From contig JAICWX010000451.1 of NCBI GenBank assembly GCA_025934635.1, positions 1 through 5,863 on the forward strand: a DNA stretch of 5,863 nucleotides, given 5' to 3'. The notes below the pieces were generated by a model. The model did no database searches and was not told where the DNA came from. It saw only the letters and a program-made list of their open reading frames with translations. The stretch comes from Streptosporangiaceae bacterium. Its GTDB lineage: Bacteria > Actinomycetota > Actinomycetes > Streptosporangiales > Streptosporangiaceae. This document shows, piece by piece, positions 1 through 4,799 of this stretch (its first letter is position 1; every line of letters begins with the position of its first letter). Position numbers and translations under genes: made by a program.

Positions 1-53
1 ATCTCGTGCCGGCATCTCGTGCCGGCATCTCGTGCCGGCATCTCGTGCCGGCA
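1..53. repeat. Four tandem copies of a 13-bp palindrome-bearing repeat
   Basis: Four perfect, uninterrupted copies of ATCTCGTGCCGGC fill 1-52. The next base (A53) completes a fourth copy of the 8-bp palindrome TGCCGGCA, at 7-14, 20-27, 33-40 and 46-53. Any two neighbouring palindromes can pair as an 8-bp stem with a 5-nt loop (TCTCG). The array lies 9 nt beyond the stop of the minus-strand NlpC/P60 gene, so a transcript of that gene would run straight into it; a terminator or 3'-end stabiliser is possible. The array touches the window edge and may continue to the left. Replication slippage, or an artefact at a contig end, are alternatives. Confidence 0.85.
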
Positions 54-62
54 TGGTAACCC

Positions 63-1118
63 TTACGGGCGCAGGGCCCCGTCGAGGTTGTCGGCGTACC
101 ACGGCGTGCTCATCGGGATCTTCTGCACGTTCATCCCGGTTTGCGGCGCATCGATGATGTAGCCGCCGCCGACGTAGATCGCCACGTGCCCTTCGCCGTT
201 GTAGATCAGCAGGTCACCTGGCTCGAGGGAAGACAGGGGGACGTGCGGCAGCGCGGCCCACTGCGAGTAGCTGTCCCGCGGTATCTGCACGCCGGCCGCC
301 GCCCAGGCGGACATGGCCAGGCCGGAGCAGTCGAAGCCCAGCTGGCACGGCCCGGTGCCGCCGTAGACATACGGGCAGCCGAGCTGGGCGTACGCGAACG
401 CGACCGCCTTCCCGGCCTGGGAGTCAGTCGGCCCGTCGTACTGCTGGGGAGCGGAGCTGCCGCCGGCGCCGATCGTGTGGTTGGTGACCTGCTGCTGCTG
501 CGGGACCGTCAGGCGGGCCAGCGTGGCCTTCTGGTCGTCGATGAGCTTGGCGAGGGAGCTCTTGTGGCTGGCGAGCTGGACCTTGAGGCCGGCGATCCCC
601 GACTCGGTGCGCTGCACCTGCTGCTCGACCCCGGCCAGCTGGCTGGCGTCGCCGAGCAGCTGCTGCGTCATGGCGGTCCGGTTCCCGGAGAGCTCCATCA
701 GCAGCGACGCCTGCTGCAGCATGGTGGAGGGGTCGCCCGAGGTGAGCACGCCCGCCATAGAGGTGGCCCCGGTGTCCTCGAACACCGCGGCGGCGGTCTG
801 CGCCACGTTGGCCTGGGCCTTCTCGAACTTCGCGCGGGCGTGACTCAGGTGCGTGCGAACCTGGGACAGCTTCGACTTGGCAGCGGAAAGCTGCTGGCTG
901 GCCTGGTCATACTGCTCGGTGACCTTGTTGAACTGCGTCGTGAGCTGGTTGATCTTGGCCTCGACCTGCTGGACGGTCGGCTGCGGGGCGGCATCGGCGC
1001 CGGTACCCGAGGCGACGGCCACGAGCCCGCCGATGGAGAGCAGCCCGGCCGCGAGCGCGACGCCACGGCGAACCCGAGACAGGCTGCCCGTCAGCCGCGT
1101 ACTCACGGTACCTATCAC
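63..1118 (-). CDS. Secreted C40 (NlpC/P60) peptidoglycan endopeptidase with N-terminal coiled coil
   Basis: A 351-aa exported cell-wall hydrolase, expected to cut peptide stems of peptidoglycan (typically between D-Glu and the diamino acid). Residues 1-44 form a signal peptide: a basic start (RVRR), a hydrophobic stretch rich in Ala, Leu and Gly, and an Ala-rich cleavage region near ADA-AP. Residues 47-205 are rich in Gln, Ala, Lys and Leu and look like the long coiled coil of RipA/CwlO-like proteins, followed by a Gln/Gly/Ser linker. The NlpC/P60 domain covers about 232-351. The nucleophile is Cys264 in FDCSGL and the base is His311 in HVAIYV. The third polar position appears to be Asp323 in IIDAP; an acidic residue here recalls RipA. 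Cys248 and Cys258 flank the YVYGGT motif and could form a disulfide. The GTG at 1118 has GGGAG only 1 nt before it; a second GTG at 1106 (MSTRLTG) has a weak AGG 4 nt upstream, so the start is uncertain by 4 codons. Confidence 0.93.
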   Translation of the reverse strand: MIGTVSTRLTGSLSRVRRGVALAAGLLSIGGLVAVASGTGADAAPQPTVQQVEAKINQLTTQFNKVTEQYDQASQQLSAAKSKLSQVRTHLSHARAKFEKAQANVAQTAAAVFEDTGATSMAGVLTSGDPSTMLQQASLLMELSGNRTAMTQQLLGDASQLAGVEQQVQRTESGIAGLKVQLASHKSSLAKLIDDQKATLARLTVPQQQQVTNHTIGAGGSSAPQQYDGPTDSQAGKAVAFAYAQLGCPYVYGGTGPCQLGFDCSGLAMSAWAAAGVQIPRDSYSQWAALPHVPLSSLEPGDLLIYNGEGHVAIYVGGGYIIDAPQTGMNVQKIPMSTPWYADNLDGALRP

Positions 1119-1206
1119 GCTCCCAAGTCATCCAACTCGCCGGACGTTTGCCCTGGTCTTTGGCGCTGATCTTTAGCGACGGTCACCGCCAAGCGACTCC
1201 TGGGTC
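1119..1206 (-). promoter_or_regulatory. Candidate structured 5' leader of the NlpC/P60 gene
   Basis: Between the predicted promoter and the GTG start lie about 85 nt of untranslated leader. It carries an inverted repeat TTGGCG (1160-1165) / CGCCAA (1187-1192), with competing smaller pairs inside it: CGCT (1164-1167) / AGCG (1175-1178) and GGT/ACC around 1181-1187. Mutually exclusive pairings like these are compatible with leader control. Actinobacterial NlpC/P60 and rpf genes are often controlled by c-di-AMP (ydaO) riboswitches. I could not find that class's conserved core blocks convincingly here, so no class is assigned. Confidence 0.25.
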
Positions 1207-1235
1207 AGCGTAGTGAAGCGAATAGGGCGATTCAA
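1207..1235 (-). promoter_or_regulatory. Candidate sigma70-type promoter for the NlpC/P60 gene
   Basis: On the minus strand a -35-like TTGAAT (1235-1230) is followed after exactly 17 nt by a -10-like TACGCT (1212-1207), which fits the actinobacterial TANNNT pattern. Transcription would start near 1200, giving an untranslated leader of about 80-90 nt. The hairpin at 1254-1308 lies just upstream, so the NlpC/P60 gene probably has its own transcription unit. The match is by eye only. Confidence 0.35.
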
Positions 1236-1253
1236 CCGATTCCCCTAATTGCG

Positions 1254-1308
1254 GCTACCCCGTTACGCTGCCTTCGCTCACTCTCGCGAGCGAGTCCGTA
1301 ACGGTAGC
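1254..1308 (-). terminator. Strong hairpin directly after the Cys4 protein stop
   Basis: Read on the minus strand, the stem starts 1 nt after the TGA of the upstream gene. Its 5' arm (1308-1297) is GCTACCGTTACG. Its 3' arm (1267-1254) is CGTAACGGGGTAGC, which pairs over 12 bp with a 2-nt GG bulge. The enclosed part forms a further 6-bp stem, TCGCTC with GAGCGA. No U-tract follows, as is common for actinobacterial hairpin terminators. The best reading is a terminator separating the 91-aa protein gene from the NlpC/P60 gene. An attenuator for read-through into the hydrolase, or an mRNA 3'-end stabiliser, are alternatives. Confidence 0.6.
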
Positions 1309-1309
1309 A

Positions 1310-1585
1310 TCACGATGCTTTGGTTTCCGGGAAGACACGCTGAGCCCAGGCCCGCGCCCCCGGCAGGACGGCCGGGCCCGATCGCGAAGGCCCAGGCAGG
1401 GTGAGCCGGAGCGGGGACACCAGGCCGGCCGCCGCGAGGACTCCGAGCGCCTTCACCTCCGCCTCGGTGAGATGGCCGGGGGCCACCGCGGAGAAGCCCG
1501 CCGCGTTTCGCGGCTGAAGCATGGTAATTACGCAATCCTGACAGCCGGCGCCGCGCATCTCGCAACGTTCGCAGTCGATTTCCAT
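1310..1585 (-). CDS. Small Cys4 (putative metal-binding) actinobacterial protein
   Basis: A 91-aa protein beginning MEIDCERCEMRGAGCQDC. Four cysteines (residues 5, 8, 15, 18) are spaced C-X2-C-X6-C-X2-C, as expected for a small zinc-ribbon or other metal-binding knuckle; the metal is unknown. A hydrophobic, helix-compatible segment follows (about 41-62, with VKALGVLAAAGLV), then a Pro/Gly/Arg-rich tail. I recall similar short proteins beside cell-wall hydrolase genes in actinobacteria, but no function is established that I can name. I chose the ATG at 1585 because GGAAGG lies 5 nt upstream on the minus strand and the Cys motif begins right after it; an ATG four codons upstream (1597) overlaps that site. 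The frame stays open back to 1762, but the extra residues are Arg/Pro-rich low complexity and encode the 20-bp DNA repeat twice, so I exclude them. Confidence 0.7.
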   Translation of the reverse strand: MEIDCERCEMRGAGCQDCVITMLQPRNAAGFSAVAPGHLTEAEVKALGVLAAAGLVSPLRLTLPGPSRSGPAVLPGARAWAQRVFPETKAS

Positions 1586-1612
1586 GACACCTTCCATGCA
1601 TTCCGTGAATGG

Positions 1613-1641
1613 ACGGACACAACGTACTGACCCCCTCTGAC
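1613..1641 (-). promoter_or_regulatory. Candidate promoter region of the Cys4 protein with CTGAC direct repeats
   Basis: On the minus strand a TANNNT-type -10 candidate, TACGTT (1626-1621), would start transcription near 1613, leaving an untranslated leader of roughly 28 nt that contains the GGAAGG ribosome binding site. Just upstream, the plus strand shows CTGAC at 1627-1631 and again at 1637-1641, exactly one helical turn apart, which is a common layout for an activator site. There is no convincing -35 hexamer at 17 nt, so factor-assisted transcription is possible. The evidence is weak. Confidence 0.25.
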
Positions 1642-1707
1642 ATTTCGGCGGGCGCGCGTGTCGCGGCGGCGGGAAGGCCGGCGGGGGCGGGCGAGGCGGC
1701 ACGGCGG

Positions 1708-1757
1708 CGCGGCGTTTCTGCGGCGAGCGCCCGGGGTCGCGGCGTTTCTGCGGCGAG
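1708..1757. repeat. 20-bp exact direct repeat, 30-bp period
   Basis: The 20 bp at 1708-1727 recur exactly at 1738-1757. Each copy contains GGCGTTTCTGCGGCGAG, and the spacer between copies is 10 bp. The period of 30 is divisible by three, so minus-strand translation gives PQKRR twice, but the surrounding peptide looks non-coding. The copies may be a local duplication or paired protein-binding sites. Confidence 0.75.
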
Positions 1758-1826
1758 GCCAACTCGCGCGTCGGGTGGTGCTCGTGGTGTGCCTGACGCC
1801 AGTTTCGCCATGGCCAGGGAGCGCGG

Positions 1827-1888
1827 ATTACGACATCGATGGAGCATCAATGCCGCTATTACGACATCGATGGGGGCATCGATGTCGT
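1827..1888. repeat. Tandem pair of 31-bp palindromic units (operator- or cruciform-like)
   Basis: ATTACGACATCGATGG occurs at 1827-1842 and again at 1858-1873, a 31-bp period. In each unit it is followed by its own inverted partner. In the second unit the 12-bp arms 1861-1872 and 1877-1888 are perfectly complementary around a 4-nt GGGG loop. In the first unit the partner (CATCAATGCCG at 1844-1854) differs at two positions from the second unit's CATCGATGTCG. The spacing puts the two palindromes about three helical turns apart, as expected for a pair of dimeric regulator sites. No U-tract follows and no gene ends nearby, so a terminator is less likely. These AT-richer palindromes stand out sharply from the GC-rich surroundings. 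Confidence 0.8.
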
Positions 1889-2027
1889 TGCCGGGAGAGG
1901 GTGCGGGCCAGGCGCGGAGACGGGCGGGGACCGTAGTGCGGATGTGACAGCTGGGGTTAGGAAGGCGGGCTAGGTACGGGGCTTGGGACTGGGGCGAAGG
2001 CAGAGGAGCGGGCTAAGGGGGGATCGG

Positions 2028-2127
2028 TGAGGACGAGGACGAGGACGGGGACGGGGCGAGGACGGGGACGGGGACGGGGCGGAGACGAGGACGGGGCGAG
2101 GAGGGGGACGGGGACGGGGCGGGGCGG
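2028..2127. repeat. Degenerate tandem GGACGG/GGACGA tract
   Basis: About 100 bp are built from hexamers GGACGA and GGACGG, interrupted by 5-mers GGCGA or GGCGG. The plus strand is almost entirely purine with C, and T is absent over most of the tract. Four-G runs separated by AC give several overlapping G-quadruplex-compatible motifs. The period of six would keep a reading frame, but the peptide would be pure Arg/Gly/Asp/Glu low complexity and I see no start signal or domain, so I treat it as non-coding upstream DNA of the exonuclease gene. Confidence 0.75.
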
Positions 2128-2129
2128 AT

Positions 2130-2157
2130 GGGGTGGAAGGGGGCAGGGGGGCGGGGG
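2130..2157 (+). other. Canonical G-quadruplex motif
   Basis: Four plus-strand G runs lie close together: 2130-2133 (4 G), 2139-2143 (5 G), 2146-2151 (6 G) and 2153-2157 (5 G). The connecting loops are 5, 2 and 1 nt. This meets the usual rule for a stable intramolecular quadruplex with short loops. It lies in the upstream or 5' region of the exonuclease gene on the non-template strand, so it could form in the mRNA leader or in an R-loop. Confidence 0.6.
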
Positions 2158-2223
2158 CGGTTGGTGTGGAGGAATGGGCGTGGCGGTGGGGGAATGTCAG
2201 TGGGCGGCTTTACTTTAGGGAGC

Positions 2224-3213
2224 GTGATCGATCCGGGCGCGGCGACGCGGGCACCATGCGGGTGCGAGGGCGCGGCGTCCGCCGAGGAGGGACGTATCCG
2301 GACGGCGCGGGCCGGGGAAGGGCTGACCCGGCTGAAGCTGGTGGCCCCGGATCAGGCGGGCGGGACGGGGCCCGGCGGACCCGGGGTCGACGAGTGGCAC
2401 ATCGGCGGGCGGGGGAGCAACGGGCAGCCACCGGACGGGCCCTGGGAGGGCTCGAGGCGGGAGCGGAAGCTCCAGGGCTGGGGCGGGCCGGATCTGCGCG
2501 GGGGCGCGGGGCCGGAGAGGCTGGGCGAGACCGAGCTGAGCCAGGTGGAGTTCGCCGTGGTGGACCTGGAGACCACGGGGTGGTCGCCGGAGGTGGCGGC
2601 GATTACCGAGATCGCGGCGGTACGGGTGACGGGGGCTGGCGCGGTGGGCTGGCGCTCACGGCGCAAGGACGGCTCCGCACGCGGGGACGGCTCAGGGCAG
2701 CGGGGCGGGACGCGGCGCGGGGACGGAGGGCGGCGGGAGTTTGTGCGGCTGGGCGAGTATTCCTCGCTGGTCAATACGGGGGTGCCGGTTCCGGCCGGGA
2801 TCGCGGAGCTGACCGGGATCACCGACCCGATGCTGGCCGCGGCCCCGCGGCTGGGGGCGGTGCTGCCCCGGCTGCTCGAATTCAGCCGGGGCTGCGTGCT
2901 GGTCGCGCACAACGCGCCGTTCGACCTGCGGTTCCTGGTGGCCGGGTGCGGCGAGTGCGGGCTGGCGTGGCCCGGGTTCACCGTCCTGGACACCGTCATG
3001 CTGGCCCGGCGGGTGATGGACCCGGACGAGGTGGCGGACTGCAAGCTGGGCACGCTGGCCGGGTTCTTCGGCGCGCGGACGGCGCCGAGCCACCGCGCGC
3101 TGGCCGACGCGCGCGCTACCGCGGACGTGCTCAGCTGGCTCATCCGGCGGCTGGAACACCGCGGCATCCGCACCCTGCAGCAGCTCAGCGCCTGGCCGGA
3201 CGTAGTAGCGTAA
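2224..3213 (+). CDS. DEDDh-family (DnaQ-like) 3'-5' exonuclease with Gly/Arg-rich extension and insert
   Basis: Predicted metal-dependent 3'-5' exonuclease of the DnaQ/RNase T fold. From the GTG at 2224 it has 329 aa. The catalytic set is complete: Exo I Asp114 and Glu116 in VDLETTG, Exo II Asp234 in HNAPFDLRFL, and Exo III His290 and Asp295 in SHRALADARAT. The domain runs about 109-310, followed by a short tail. Residues 1-107 are Gly/Arg/Pro-rich with no visible domain, and about 33 Gly/Arg/Asp-rich residues (140-172) are inserted where family members usually have a short beta turn before the SSLVN strand. The start is uncertain. The frame is open from ATG 2128 (361 aa) and ATG 2194, but codons before 2224 are atypical (TTT, ACT, TTA) and G-run dominated. 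A GTG at 2341, or one at 2545 just before the domain, would give a family-typical length. It could act in DNA repair or proofreading, or in RNA trimming; substrate unknown. It lies 59 nt upstream of the Lrp-domain gene on the same strand. Confidence 0.85.
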   Translation: MIDPGAATRAPCGCEGAASAEEGRIRTARAGEGLTRLKLVAPDQAGGTGPGGPGVDEWHIGGRGSNGQPPDGPWEGSRRERKLQGWGGPDLRGGAGPERLGETELSQVEFAVVDLETTGWSPEVAAITEIAAVRVTGAGAVGWRSRRKDGSARGDGSGQRGGTRRGDGGRREFVRLGEYSSLVNTGVPVPAGIAELTGITDPMLAAAPRLGAVLPRLLEFSRGCVLVAHNAPFDLRFLVAGCGECGLAWPGFTVLDTVMLARRVMDPDEVADCKLGTLAGFFGARTAPSHRALADARATADVLSWLIRRLEHRGIRTLQQLSAWPDVVA

Positions 3214-3228
3214 GCGCCAGCCCGCGCC

Positions 3229-3249
3229 GTTAGCCCGACGGGCCGTAAC
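3229..3249 (+). terminator. Small hairpin after the exonuclease gene
   Basis: GTTAGCCC (3229-3236) pairs with GGGC (3240-3243) and, after a 2-nt bulge, TAAC (3246-3249), giving an 8-bp stem around a 3-nt loop. It lies 15 nt past the exonuclease stop and 12 nt before the ribosome binding site of the next gene. No U-tract follows, so it is at best a weak terminator or a processing site within a two-gene transcript. Confidence 0.3.
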
Positions 3250-3272
3250 CGAGACAGGCTGGGAGGCATCCG

Positions 3273-3569
3273 GTGGTCACCGCGATCGTTCTGGTGAGGG
3301 CAGAGATCCAGCGCATCCCCGAGGTCGCCGAGATGATCGCCCAGATTCCCGAGGTGAGCGAGGTCTACTCGGTCACCGGGGAGTTCGACATGGTGGCGAT
3401 GGTCCGGGTCCGGGCGCACGACGAGCTCGCCGACGTCATCCCCGGCCAGCTGAACAAGGTCCCCGGCGTCACCCACACCGAGACCCACATCGCGTTCCGC
3501 ACTTACAGCCGGCACGACCTGGACGCCGCCTTCTCGCTGGGACTGGCCGCGGACGGCGCCGAGGCCTGA
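3273..3569 (+). CDS. Stand-alone Lrp/AsnC ligand-binding (RAM) domain protein
   Basis: A 98-aa protein that is a complete Lrp/AsnC effector-binding domain without the N-terminal helix-turn-helix of full regulators (usually about 150 aa). It starts with the typical first strand VTAIVLVRAE. The hallmark VYSVTGEFDMVAMVRV segment follows (about residues 29-44), then the ELADVIPGQLNKVPGVTHTETHIAF helix-strand unit. In this family the alpha-beta sandwich forms dimers and larger rings and binds amino acids at the dimer interface, around the G-(E/D)-(F/Y)-D motif, here GEFD at 34-37. The GTG start is well supported: GGGAGG at 3261-3266 lies 6 nt upstream. It could be an amino-acid sensor or could modulate full-length Lrp proteins by mixed assembly. 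Its neighbour trpD makes an amino-acid link attractive, but that link is inference. It ends against the convergent trpD gene. Confidence 0.9.
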   Translation: MVTAIVLVRAEIQRIPEVAEMIAQIPEVSEVYSVTGEFDMVAMVRVRAHDELADVIPGQLNKVPGVTHTETHIAFRTYSRHDLDAAFSLGLAADGAEA

Positions 3570-3572
3570 GTC

Positions 3573-3593
3573 CCGGGGCGGGCTGAGCCCCGG
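3573..3593. terminator. GC-rich hairpin between convergent genes
   Basis: CCGGGGC (3573-3579) and GCCCCGG (3587-3593) form a 7-bp all-GC stem with a 7-nt loop. It lies 3 nt after the Lrp-domain stop and 11 nt from the trpD stop, the only non-coding space between the two convergent genes. It can serve both strands. There is no U-tract on either side. Confidence 0.6.
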
Positions 3594-3604
3594 CTGATCA
3601 GGCC

Positions 3605-4678
3605 CTAGCGGTTTAACCGGTTCGGCAGCGCGGGCGCCAGCCGGCGGCTGACCTCGACCCAGCGGTCGAGCAGGGCGCTGGCGGCGCCGGAGTCGACCGC
3701 CTCGGCGGCGCGGGCGTACCCGTCGGCCAGCGCGGGGACGACCGCGTCCGGACCGGCCAGGCCGGCCGTCGCGGCCAGCGCGGCGGCCGCGTTCAGCAGC
3801 ACGATGTCGCGCACCGGGCCCGGCTGCCCGGCCAGTACCGCGCGGACCACCGCGGCGTTGTGCGCGGCGTCACCGCCCCGCAGGTCGGCCACGGTGGCCG
3901 GGGGCAGGCCGAGCGAGGACGGGTGGAACTGGGTCTGGGCCACCTCGCCGTCGTGCACCACCCACAGCGTGGACGGGCCGGTGGTGGTCAGCTCGTCGAG
4001 GCCGTCCTCGCCGCGGAATACCAGGGCCGAGCAGCCGCGCCCGGCCAGCACGCCGGCGATGATCTCGCCCATCCGGGGGTCGAACACGCCGACCGCCTGG
4101 GCCGTCGGCCGGGCCGGGTTGGCGACCGGGCCGAGGACGTTGAACACGGTGGGCACGCCCAGCTCGCTGCGGGTCGGGCCGGCGTACCGCAGCGCCGGGT
4201 GGTACAGCGGCGCGAACAGGAAGGCCGCGCCGACGTCGGCGGCCAGCTCGGCGCTGGCGGCCGGCGGCAGGTTGATCACCACGCCGAGGGCCTCGAGCAC
4301 GTCGGCCGCCCCGCACGCGGACGAGGCCGCCCGGTTGCCGTGCTTGATCATCCGGGCGCCCGCAGCGGCCGCCACGATCGTGCCCATGGTGGAGATGTTG
4401 ACCGTGTGCGCCTGGTCGCCGCCGGTGCCCACCAGGTCGGTCAGCTGGCCGGGGACGATGATCGGGGTGGCGTGCGCGAGCATCGACCGGGCCAGCCCGG
4501 TCATCTCCGCCACCGAGGTGCCCTTGATCCGCAGCGCGACCCCGAAGCCCGCGATCTGGGACGGCGTCGCGGCGCCCTCCATGATCTCGTTCATGGCCCA
4601 CTCGCTCTCGTCGGCGGTGAGCGAGTCACCGCGGATGAGCGCGGCCAAGAGCGCGGGCCAGGTGGTTCGGGCATCCAT
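3605..4678 (-). CDS. trpD: Anthranilate phosphoribosyltransferase
   Basis: Second step of tryptophan synthesis: joins anthranilate and PRPP to give N-phosphoribosyl-anthranilate and pyrophosphate, in the cytosol. The 357-aa product has the usual family length. An N-terminal helical part (about 5-75, with the IMEGAATPSQIAGF motif) precedes the PRPP-binding glycine loop VGTGGD (83-88). KHGNRAASSACGAADVLEALG (112-132) is the conserved second motif. Arg170 in GPTRSELG and FNVLGPVANPARP (179-191) line the anthranilate channel. Asp228 and Glu229 in DGLDELTTTG bind magnesium. All key residues are present. The ATG at 4678 has GGGGG 7 nt upstream. It stands apart from other trp genes, as often seen in actinobacteria that carry trpD near the respiratory gene cluster. 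It follows the receiver-like gene on the same strand after 121 nt containing a likely terminator, so it probably has its own promoter there. The third-last sense codon (3614-3616) is the rare TTA. Confidence 0.97.
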   Translation of the reverse strand: MDARTTWPALLAALIRGDSLTADESEWAMNEIMEGAATPSQIAGFGVALRIKGTSVAEMTGLARSMLAHATPIIVPGQLTDLVGTGGDQAHTVNISTMGTIVAAAAGARMIKHGNRAASSACGAADVLEALGVVINLPPAASAELAADVGAAFLFAPLYHPALRYAGPTRSELGVPTVFNVLGPVANPARPTAQAVGVFDPRMGEIIAGVLAGRGCSALVFRGEDGLDELTTTGPSTLWVVHDGEVAQTQFHPSSLGLPPATVADLRGGDAAHNAAVVRAVLAGQPGPVRDIVLLNAAAALAATAGLAGPDAVVPALADGYARAAEAVDSGAASALLDRWVEVSRRLAPALPNRLNR

Positions 4679-4752
4679 GGCAGGCCCCCAACGGGAGGAA
4701 GGTGAACCCAGGCGGTCCGGGGACGGAAGGATAGCGAGCAGCGGGAACGGGG

Positions 4753-4791
4753 CGGGAAACCCCTGCCCCGTTCGGCGTGATTTACAGGGGT
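4753..4791 (-). terminator. Likely intrinsic terminator after the receiver-protein gene
   Basis: On the minus strand, 8 nt after the stop of the receiver gene, ACCCCTG (4791-4785) can pair with CAGGGGT (4765-4759) across a 19-nt loop. The 3' arm runs into TTTCCC, a short U-tract in the transcript. The long loop lowers confidence, but position and orientation fit the end of that gene. It would leave trpD with its own start site between about 4679 and 4755. Confidence 0.4.
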
Positions 4792-4799
4792 ACGGCGGG

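Larger units (their letters stand above)
1586..2223. other. Gene-poor, repeat-rich divergent intergenic region
   Basis: This stretch of about 640 bp separates the minus-strand Cys4 gene from the plus-strand exonuclease. The short frames that cross it encode only Arg/Gly/Ala-rich low-complexity peptides without recognisable motifs, so I call no gene. It holds a candidate promoter for the Cys4 gene, a 20-bp direct repeat, a tandem pair of palindromes and a long G-rich tract with quadruplex potential. From about 1900 onward the plus strand is strongly enriched in G and poor in T. Several of these repeats are described as separate entries. I see no RNA gene in it by eye. Confidence 0.6.

Noticed and set aside
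1..53. CRISPR array
   Set aside because: The copies are 13 bp, perfectly adjacent and lack spacers, and no cas gene is present.
141..1169. Long plus-strand open frame (342 codons) opposite the NlpC/P60 gene
   Set aside because: It lies antisense to a gene with clear signal peptide and catalytic motifs; its product is Arg/Gly/Leu-rich without domain, as expected from the complementary frame of high-GC DNA.
1119..1260. Firm call of a c-di-AMP (ydaO) riboswitch before the NlpC/P60 gene
   Set aside because: Only loose fragments of the conserved core are visible; the gene context alone is not enough, so it is kept as a checkable finding rather than an RNA feature.
1586..1762. 59-codon N-terminal extension of the Cys4 protein
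   Set aside because: The residues are Arg/Pro-rich low complexity, repeat PQKRR through a DNA repeat, and the ATG at 1585 has a well-spaced ribosome binding site.
1609..1947. Plus-strand frame of 112 codons in the intergenic region
   Set aside because: Composition is Ala/Arg/Gly simple sequence across DNA repeats, with no ribosome binding site or recognisable motif.
2352..3515. Minus-strand open frame of 387 codons over the exonuclease and Lrp-domain genes
   Set aside because: It covers two genes with intact family motifs on the other strand; its product is Pro/Ser/Arg-rich with no motif.
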